Shown here: positions 4,932-8,770 of the stretch, in pieces
Layout: every line of letters begins with the position of its first letter
Numbering within the stretch: position 1 is the first letter of the stretch
Source: an uncultured Eubacteriales bacterium
GTDB lineage: Bacteria > Bacillota > Clostridia > Oscillospirales > Acutalibacteraceae
Direction: 5' to 3'
Assembly (NCBI GenBank): GCA_934444895.1
Contig: CAKSDA010000066.1
Span: 1-8,770 of the forward strand
DNA length: 8,770 nt
Made by a program: the position numbers and the translations under genes
Notes under the pieces: generated by a model
The model's database searches: none
What the model was told of the DNA's origin: nothing
The model's input: the letters and a program-made list of their open reading frames with translations, nothing else

Positions 4932-5126
4932 ATGAAAAATCAGTTATTTATGGCCAGTTGCCCGGTTTGCGGAAGATCAATATTTAAAGGTACAGCTAAT
5001 TCGTATATTGAAGGCGGATGTCCCAAATGCAAAAACTTTTTGCAAATTTCCTACACGAGTGACGGAGTTAAAGTCATGCTTCCCTTCCCAAATGAAGATA
5101 AAGAATCCAGGCAGGCAAAAGCCTGA
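4932..5126 (+). CDS. Small zinc-ribbon protein
   Basis: The product has 64 residues. Two Cys-x-x-Cys knuckles (CPVC at 10-13 and CPKC at 30-33), 16 residues apart, form a typical four-cysteine zinc ribbon. The C-terminal third is acidic and basic (NEDKESRQAKA), likely a flexible tail. No membrane segment is present, so it should be cytoplasmic. Such mini-proteins often bind nucleic acid or act as adaptors; the spacing is reminiscent of Com-like zinc ribbons, but I cannot assign that family. The start is ATG at 4932, 9 bases after GAGGGAG; an upstream in-frame TTG at 4911 overlaps that site. It has its own consensus sigma-A promoter, so it is expected to be expressed in growing cells independently of the array. 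No terminator follows closely; the next is at 5903. Confidence 0.85.
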   Translation: MKNQLFMASCPVCGRSIFKGTANSYIEGGCPKCKNFLQISYTSDGVKVMLPFPNEDKESRQAKA

Positions 5127-5281
5127 AGGCCATAAGTATTTATAATTGCAATTGCAGCTTATCCCACCTTTTTCAACATGCATATTTGTTTTCTAGGTGG
5201 TTTAAATAAGTGTTGCACTTGTTAAATACAAACTGCTGTGTAATGGCAATTTTTCCGTTGCTTCACATCCTCAAAGCTTAC

Positions 5282-5295
5282 AATACTACAGTATT
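5282..5295. repeat. Small palindrome AATACT-AC-AGTATT
   Basis: A perfect 6-bp inverted repeat around two bases. Related palindromes occur at 5394-5411 and 5592-5608. It may be a set of operator-like sites or a family of short hairpins in the gap; the size is small enough for chance. Confidence 0.35.
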
Positions 5296-5366
5296 CACGC
5301 ACTTTGTTGGATGAACTTTGCAAAATACTTGTTTTGGGTGCAAGCAGTTTTGTCGGAAATAAAATT

Positions 5367-5411
5367 TTACTGCATCAAGGTTTGCAAAATGCAGTAATAC
5401 TGTCGTATTAC
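5367..5411. repeat. Two overlapping hairpins
   Basis: TTACTGCAT (5367-5375) pairs with ATGCAGTAA (5389-5397). GTAATAC (5394-5400) pairs with GTATTAC (5405-5411) around TGTC. The bases GTAA at 5394-5397 belong to both stems, so in RNA they would exclude each other. Confidence 0.4.
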
Positions 5412-5591
5412 AAGTGATGAGATAATAAAAGGCAATAATTATTATTTGTAAGCGTTAAGCGTCCTACAATAAAGAGCCTGAACTATACTTACAGATACCT
5501 GTTCTTACATTAAAGTGTAAAAATCGCTGTAAAGATTTATTGGTAAAAACTTAAAACTTTGTTTTCTAAACATTTTGTCAACCTAAGAACG

Positions 5592-5608
5592 CAATACTTA
5601 GAGTATTG
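5592..5608. repeat. Small palindrome CAATACT-TAG-AGTATTG
   Basis: A perfect 7-bp inverted repeat with a three-base centre, the third of the AATACT/AGTATT group in this gap. Confidence 0.35.
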
Positions 5609-5902
5609 ATAGTTTGAAATTCAAATGCGCCAAACGCGCTTTAAACAACCCTGCTTGATGTTTTAAATTCGCAGTAACTAACATTTAAATTATCAGCAAA
5701 GCATAACAGTGGTCTACATTTATCTGCACTTATAAATAAAAAGGACTTAGGAATAAATCAGAACTACATTTCAAGCAATTAGCGTTAGTAAGGCAATAGC
5801 AAAAATTTTTAGCTAATCTACATACTGATAAAGTTTTAACTTTATATAATCCACAACACTTGATGACATAAAACAGATTTCAAGTATTAATTTACCCCCT
5901 TT

Positions 5903-5938
5903 AATAGCGGCCGGCGTAAAAACCGGTCGTTATTTTTT
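5903..5938 (+). terminator. Diverged copy of the array terminator
   Basis: AATAGCGGCCGG (5903-5914) pairs with CCGGTCGTTATT (5923-5934), with two G-T wobbles and a T-run to 5938. Compared with the stem at 165-194, the T-A pair (172-187) has become C-G (5911-5926), and other changes keep pairing through wobbles. The loop GTAAAA is also shared, so this is a homologous, functional stem. Confidence 0.85.
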
Positions 5939-6068
5939 GCTTTTGTTTCGATTTTTACAATATTCATAAACGCATTTTTTGCAATTAACTTCCGATTGTT
6001 ATATTTCGAAAACAATTTTGGTTTTTAGACAAAAAGCAACAAAAAGCCGTACAATTTTGCTCTTTGTA

Positions 6069-6117
6069 TAGGCTGGCGATAGTTGAACCCGTAACGGGTT
6101 CAACTATCGCCAGCCTA
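6069..6117. repeat. 49-bp perfect hairpin
   Basis: Bases 6069-6092 are the exact reverse complement of 6094-6117 (24 bp, one central base), from TAGGCTGGCGATAG to CTATCGCCAGCCTA. It is far richer in G and C than its surroundings and has no T-run on either side, so it is not a standard terminator. It lies in the extra DNA (5939-6197) that separates a module terminator from its promoter. A small non-autonomous element or palindromic dispersed repeat is possible. Confidence 0.8.
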
Positions 6118-6151
6118 GGCAAACAGGAATAAATCCGAATCTGTTTGCCTA
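6116..6151. repeat. Second hairpin adjoining the 49-bp palindrome
   Basis: TAGGCAAACAG (6116-6126) pairs with CTGTTTGCCTA (6141-6151), 11 bp without mismatch around 14 bases. It shares its first two bases with the end of the 49-bp hairpin, so the two stems abut. Confidence 0.7.
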
Positions 6152-6197
6152 AGGAATACCACAATTTAAACCATAAATATTACAGATAATTAAATTA

Positions 6198-6241
6198 TCC
6201 GACATAATTCGACATATTAATCAGCCCTGTAGTGATAAAAT
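6198..6241 (+). promoter_or_regulatory. Spo0A-type promoter P2, diverged third copy
   Basis: TCCGACA (6198-6204) and TTCGACA (6208-6214) are in tandem at 10-bp offset. A 21-bp spacer leads to TAAAAT (6236-6241). The surrounding bases have drifted, but the boxes, the offset, the spacer length, a GCCCTnnAGTG core in the spacer and the -10 are kept. The upstream box is a better 0A match here than in copies 1 and 2. The vegetative P1 is not recognisable. Confidence 0.6.
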
Positions 6242-6267
6242 ACTAAAAGCGACTTTTTTGGATTATC

Positions 6268-6378
6268 ATGGCACAAATTTTAAAAGTCGTGATAAAAAAC
6301 AAGTATATAAATGCTATGTTGTTAATTCTGCTTTTTTTATTTGCAACGCATGTTATAGGCTTAAAGCAGAAAACATAA
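6268..6378 (+). pseudogene. Short ORF with one membrane segment, possible cassette remnant
   Basis: ATG at 6268 gives 36 residues: basic start MAQILKVVIKNKY, hydrophobic core (about 16-31, INAMLLILLFLFATHV), then GLKQKT. This is the profile of the anchors in the array genes, but it stops right after the helix. No ribosome site precedes it, and the ATG lies inside the loop of an inverted repeat (CGACTTTT 6250-6257 with AAAAGTCG 6282-6289). It sits about 20 bases after the expected start site of promoter copy 3. A good GGAGG at about 6402 has no start codon at a fitting distance. An overlapping 92-codon frame (6258-6536) starts with TTG, has no ribosome site and does not look coding. It may be a decayed cassette gene or a genuine small membrane protein. 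Confidence 0.35.
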
Positions 6379-6537
6379 ATTCGGCAGAAATCCGGAGGAT
6401 CCAATTAATAAGCATAGGTCGTATTTATATGTTGAATTTTTTCATATTTTATGAACCCCCAAAAAGTTCAAAATACAAAATCGCATATGAATTTTCGGCG
6501 TTTTGCTTACATTTGTTTCTTCCGGTTTTCACATAAC

Positions 6538-6565
6538 TTTAACAGTTATTGTTATAACTGTTAAA
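6538..6565. repeat. 12-bp palindrome with TGTT centre
   Basis: TTTAACAGTTAT (6538-6549) is the exact reverse complement of ATAACTGTTAAA (6554-6565). It is AT-rich with no T-run, so it is either an operator-like site or a weak 3' hairpin for the remnant upstream. Confidence 0.6.
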
Positions 6566-6632
6566 ACCTATTTGTTTGCCCCCTTTACGAAAATTTGTTA
6601 ATTAAAAGGCGGAATATAAATAGAATAAGCAA

Positions 6633-6668
6633 AAAAGCGGCTGAACCTGCAATGGTTCAGCCGCTTTT
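6633..6668. terminator. Bidirectional intrinsic terminator upstream of brnQ
   Basis: AAAAGCGGCTGAACC (6633-6647) pairs with GGTTCAGCCGCTTTT (6654-6668) around TGCAAT. A-run before and T-run after allow termination on both strands. It insulates brnQ from the array; the - strand T-run is the longer one. Confidence 0.85.
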
Positions 6669-6673
6669 GCATG

Positions 6674-6707
6674 ATTAAACAGATATAATAATTAAACAGA
6701 TATAATA
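6674..6707. repeat. Perfect 17-bp tandem duplication
   Basis: ATTAAACAGATATAATA occurs twice in a row (6674-6690 and 6691-6707), about 50 bp upstream of the brnQ -35. Each unit contains GATATAAT, a possible -10-like sequence, but no matching -35 is seen. Confidence 0.85.
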
Positions 6708-6754
6708 AGATACCCGATCTTTCATAACATTCAGTTTATTCAGTGCTTTCATGC

Positions 6755-6783
6755 TTGATTTAAATACCTACATTTGTTATAAT
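6755..6783 (+). promoter_or_regulatory. Extended -10 promoter of brnQ
   Basis: TTGATT (6755-6760), 17-bp spacer and TATAAT (6778-6783), with TG one base before the -10 (TGTTATAAT). Transcription should start near 6790, giving a leader of about 75 bases. I see no T-box or clear CodY box. Confidence 0.75.
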
Positions 6784-6863
6784 AAATCAGTAATTGCTAT
6801 TTGTATAGGCTCTTGATCGCAGTCTATCAGTACGGTTTAATACTAAAATCAAAGGAGTACATA

Positions 6864-8258
6864 ATGAAGAAAAAACTGCAAACAAAAGAGTATGTTTATG
6901 TTGCAAGCATGTTGTTCGGAATGTTTTTTGGCGCCGGAAATCTTATTTTTCCTATATCCCTGGGTCAACACGCCGGACAAAATCTGTGGCCTGCAATCGC
7001 AGGTCTTTTAATAACAGGCGTAGGGCTTCCTCTTATGGGTGTGGCTGCGCTTGGTATCAGCCGCAGCAGCGGCCTGTTTGAACTGTCTACAAAAGCGGGA
7101 CATTCATACGGCATGTTTTTTACATGTCTGCTTTATCTTACCATCGGCCCTTTTTTTGCCATTCCCAGATGCGCCACAACCTCATTCACCGTAGGTATAG
7201 AACAAATACTGCCGAAAAGTGATTACACAAAATTATATCTGCTGATTTTTTCAGCTTTATTCTTCGGTGCCGCATTGTTCTTTTCACTTCGTCCCGGAAA
7301 AATTCTTACCTGGATAGGCAAAATACTCAACCCCTGCTTTCTTTTGTTTTTAGGAGTTTTGGTTTTAGTTGCCATTATTTCTCCGGCCGCACAGATTTCT
7401 GAGGTAAAGCCCCTTGAGGACTATGCGTCAAGTCCGTTCTTTTCAGGATTTCTTGAAGGTTACAACACCATGGACGCGCTTGCCAGTTTGGCATTTGGAA
7501 TTGTTGTAGTCCAGGTAATACGCGATTTGGGAATTAAAGATCCTAATGCTGTTGCCGGCAGCACTGTGCGTTCCGGAATATTCAGCTGCTTGCTTATGGG
7601 ACTTATTTATATAGCTGTTGCAATTGTAGGTGCACAGAGTCGCGGTTTATTTGAACCGGCAGAAAACGGCGGTGTTGCTTTCGCACAGATTGCAAAACAT
7701 TATCTTGGAAGCACCGGACTTATAATTCTTGCGCTGACTGTAACCCTTGCCTGTCTTAAAACTGCTGTTGGACTTATTACCAGTTGTGCCGAAACATTTT
7801 CTTCTATTTTCAAAAAAGGCCCCGGATATAAAATTTGGACAATAATTTTCTGCGCCGTTTCCTTCTTATTTGCAAATCTCGGCCTTAATGCAATTATAAC
7901 CTATGCCGTTCCGGTACTGATGTTCTTATATCCTCTCGCAATTGTTCTTATACTTTTGGCGCTCTTCGGCAAGTTCTTTAAACACAATCGTTTTGTTTAC
8001 AGTTTTACACTGGGATTCACATTTATAGGAGCAATATATGATCTTTTCAAAGCACTTCCTTTAAATGTAATAAATGCATTACATTTAAATTCGGTAATTA
8101 AAGCTGTTGGTTCTGTTTTACCGTTTTCCTCGGTTGGCCTTGGCTGGATATGCCCATCGTTAATAGGGCTTATAATCGGTGTTATCATATACTTAGTTCG
8201 CAAAAACAATAATGATCCGACATCACAAGTAACAGATACAACCGAAGTAACAGCTTAG
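6864..8258 (+). CDS. brnQ: Branched-chain amino acid carrier BrnQ (LIVCS family)
   Basis: The product has 464 residues, about normal for the family. It is a polytopic membrane carrier, usually with 12 helices, that brings leucine, isoleucine and valine into the cell with cation symport. The N-terminal signature FGMFFGAGNLIFP (residues 18-30), followed by LGQHAG, is diagnostic, as is the GPFFAIPR segment further on and the hydrophobic pattern to the end. The last 15 or so residues are a polar cytoplasmic tail (NNNDPTSQVTDTTEVTA). ATG at 6864 follows AAAGGAG (6851-6857) by 6 bases; an upstream in-frame TTG at 6801 has no ribosome site. The gene has its own extended -10 promoter and is insulated by terminators on both sides. 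Its codons are visibly less AT-rich than the cassette genes, in line with a core gene. Substrate and ion are taken from the family. Confidence 0.96.
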   Translation: MKKKLQTKEYVYVASMLFGMFFGAGNLIFPISLGQHAGQNLWPAIAGLLITGVGLPLMGVAALGISRSSGLFELSTKAGHSYGMFFTCLLYLTIGPFFAIPRCATTSFTVGIEQILPKSDYTKLYLLIFSALFFGAALFFSLRPGKILTWIGKILNPCFLLFLGVLVLVAIISPAAQISEVKPLEDYASSPFFSGFLEGYNTMDALASLAFGIVVVQVIRDLGIKDPNAVAGSTVRSGIFSCLLMGLIYIAVAIVGAQSRGLFEPAENGGVAFAQIAKHYLGSTGLIILALTVTLACLKTAVGLITSCAETFSSIFKKGPGYKIWTIIFCAVSFLFANLGLNAIITYAVPVLMFLYPLAIVLILLALFGKFFKHNRFVYSFTLGFTFIGAIYDLFKALPLNVINALHLNSVIKAVGSVLPFSSVGLGWICPSLIGLIIGVIIYLVRKNNNDPTSQVTDTTEVTA

Positions 8259-8304
8259 ACAAGCGGGGCAAACAAGAAAAAACATAAAATTACCTTTAAG
8301 GTTC

Positions 8305-8350
8305 AAAAAGGCTGCCTATCTTAGAATATTCTAAGATAGGCAGCCTTTTT
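8305..8350. terminator. Perfect 46-bp palindromic terminator between convergent genes
   Basis: The 23 bases from AAAAAGGCTGCC to TTAGAAT are mirrored exactly by 8328-8350. The A-run and T-run at the ends make it a terminator for brnQ on the + strand and for the AraC-family gene on the - strand. Confidence 0.92.
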
Positions 8351-8451
8351 ATATATTTTAATACATTTTAATATTTTTTATATATTGAATAGTGACAAAT
8401 AGTTTTTGCTTTTGAAGTCTGGCAATGAAGAAATACCGGCCATATTTAAAG

Positions 8452-8770
8452 CTATTTAACATCCCTTATTTTTTCCGGTTTAAAATTTTTCTTTCGGTAT
8501 TCTGTCGGCAACATTCCGTACCGCTTTTTAAAAGAAGATGTAAATCGGCTTTGGCTTTCATAGCCTATTTCTTTTGCAATTGAAGTAATACTGTTTTTTG
8601 TGCTTGACAACAGTTGCGTCGCCTTTTCAAGCCGGTGCATCTTCATATGTTCGGCAATTGAGTTTCCGTAAATATCCTTAAAAACTTTTTTTAATGTAGT
8701 GGTATTTATCAGAAACATTTTCCCCAGTTCTTCAATTGTTATTCGGTCAGAAATATGCATGGTCATATAT
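8452..8770 (-). CDS. AraC-family transcriptional regulator, C-terminal DNA-binding domain (partial)
   Basis: The visible part carries a complete AraC-type double helix-turn-helix domain. The first reading helix pair covers ITIEELGKMF...LKKVFKDIYG, and the second covers SITSIAKEIGYESQSRF through FKKRYGMLPTEYR, with the family hallmarks GY.S.SRF, FK..YG and P.EYR. The frame stays open to the window edge beyond the ATG at 8766, and the fold would begin upstream of it, so the N-terminal sensing domain lies outside the window. Ligand and targets cannot be judged. It converges with brnQ and shares its palindromic terminator, so there is no reason from position to call it the brnQ regulator. In full-length relatives the N-terminal part binds an effector or dimerises. 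Confidence 0.93.
   Translation of the reverse strand, partial: YMTMHISDRITIEELGKMFLINTTTLKKVFKDIYGNSIAEHMKMHRLEKATQLLSSTKNSITSIAKEIGYESQSRFTSSFKKRYGMLPTEYRKKNFKPEKIRDVK

Larger units (their letters stand above)
5127..5902. other. Gap of about 775 bp without a convincing gene
   Basis: No ORF with a ribosome site is visible on either strand. What I see: three small palindromes built on AATACT/AGTATT (5282, 5394, 5592), a CCACCT/AGGTGG inverted repeat (5164-5200), a 9-bp hairpin at 5367-5397, and an 8-bp inverted repeat at 5828-5845. On the - strand a 50-codon open stretch (5222-5374) reads fairly protein-like (ending REYCSIVSFEDVKQRKN...) but lacks a start with a ribosome site. It could be a decayed gene, a dispersed intergenic repeat, or the 3' part of the zinc-ribbon transcript. 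Confidence 0.6.

Noticed and set aside
4977..5183. 68-codon ORF on the - strand
   Set aside because: Overlaps the zinc-ribbon gene, whose two CxxC knuckles, ribosome site and promoter are convincing.
6258..6536. 92-codon ORF with TTG start
   Set aside because: No ribosome site, unconvincing composition, and it overlaps a shorter frame (6268-6378) with a clear membrane-segment profile. Treated as non-coding.
6063..6811. 12-base direct repeat TTTGTATAGGCT at 6063-6074 and 6800-6811
   Set aside because: Considered as target duplication or element ends, but the distance is about 740 bp and spans several unrelated features including the brnQ promoter. Likely chance.
6784..6863. Possible T-box or amino-acid riboswitch in the brnQ leader
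   Set aside because: The leader from the predicted start is only about 75 bases, with no T-box motif, specifier structure or terminator between promoter and start codon.
7997..8209. 70-codon ORF on the - strand
   Set aside because: Antisense inside brnQ, which is a full-length recognised gene.
1..8770. CRISPR array, tRNA, rRNA or transposase genes
   Set aside because: The repeats are few, long and unevenly spaced; no tRNA-like cloverleaf or rRNA segment was seen, and no ORF resembles a transposase or integrase.

Overview
The window looks like an AT-rich Firmicutes genome, most likely a gut-type member of the Clostridia. The signs are strong AAAGGAG ribosome binding sites, one TTG start set by such a site, sigma-A promoters, Spo0A-type boxes, intrinsic terminators, and a brnQ gene facing an AraC-family regulator. 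I cannot name a species.

Positions 1-4740 hold the 3' end of one gene and then six small genes on the + strand. Each of the six has an N-terminal membrane anchor, a lipobox, or a transmembrane pair. In order: an anchored protein with an internal duplication (361-1029), an Ig-like lipoprotein (1129-1503), an anchored protein with a TTG start (1841-2539), a two-helix membrane protein (2685-3377), and two anchored proteins (3572-3985, 4113-4595) that share leader and anchor but not their outer domains. I recognise no named function for any of them. They are joined by repeated non-coding DNA. The main repeat is a block of about 160 bp, almost identical in two copies, that carries a terminator, a vegetative promoter, and a second promoter with two TTCGACA-like boxes 10 bp apart and a 21-bp spacer to its -10. 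That layout matches promoters activated by phosphorylated Spo0A.

Positions 4740-6680 are sparse. A near-consensus sigma-A promoter drives a 64-residue zinc-ribbon protein (4932-5126). It is followed by about 770 bp without a convincing gene, a diverged copy of the terminator, a segment with a 49-bp perfect hairpin that looks inserted, a third copy of the Spo0A-type promoter, and a short membrane-segment ORF that may be the remains of another cassette.

Positions 6680-8770 are ordinary chromosome: brnQ (branched-chain amino acid carrier) with its own extended -10 promoter, a perfect 46-bp palindromic terminator, and the convergent C-terminal part of an AraC-family regulator cut by the window edge.

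My reading is that the left two thirds is a mosaic array of surface or membrane cassettes, with shared promoter and terminator modules that serve as regulatory units and as sites for recombination. Promoter control by Spo0A and the cassette model are inferences from sequence patterns.
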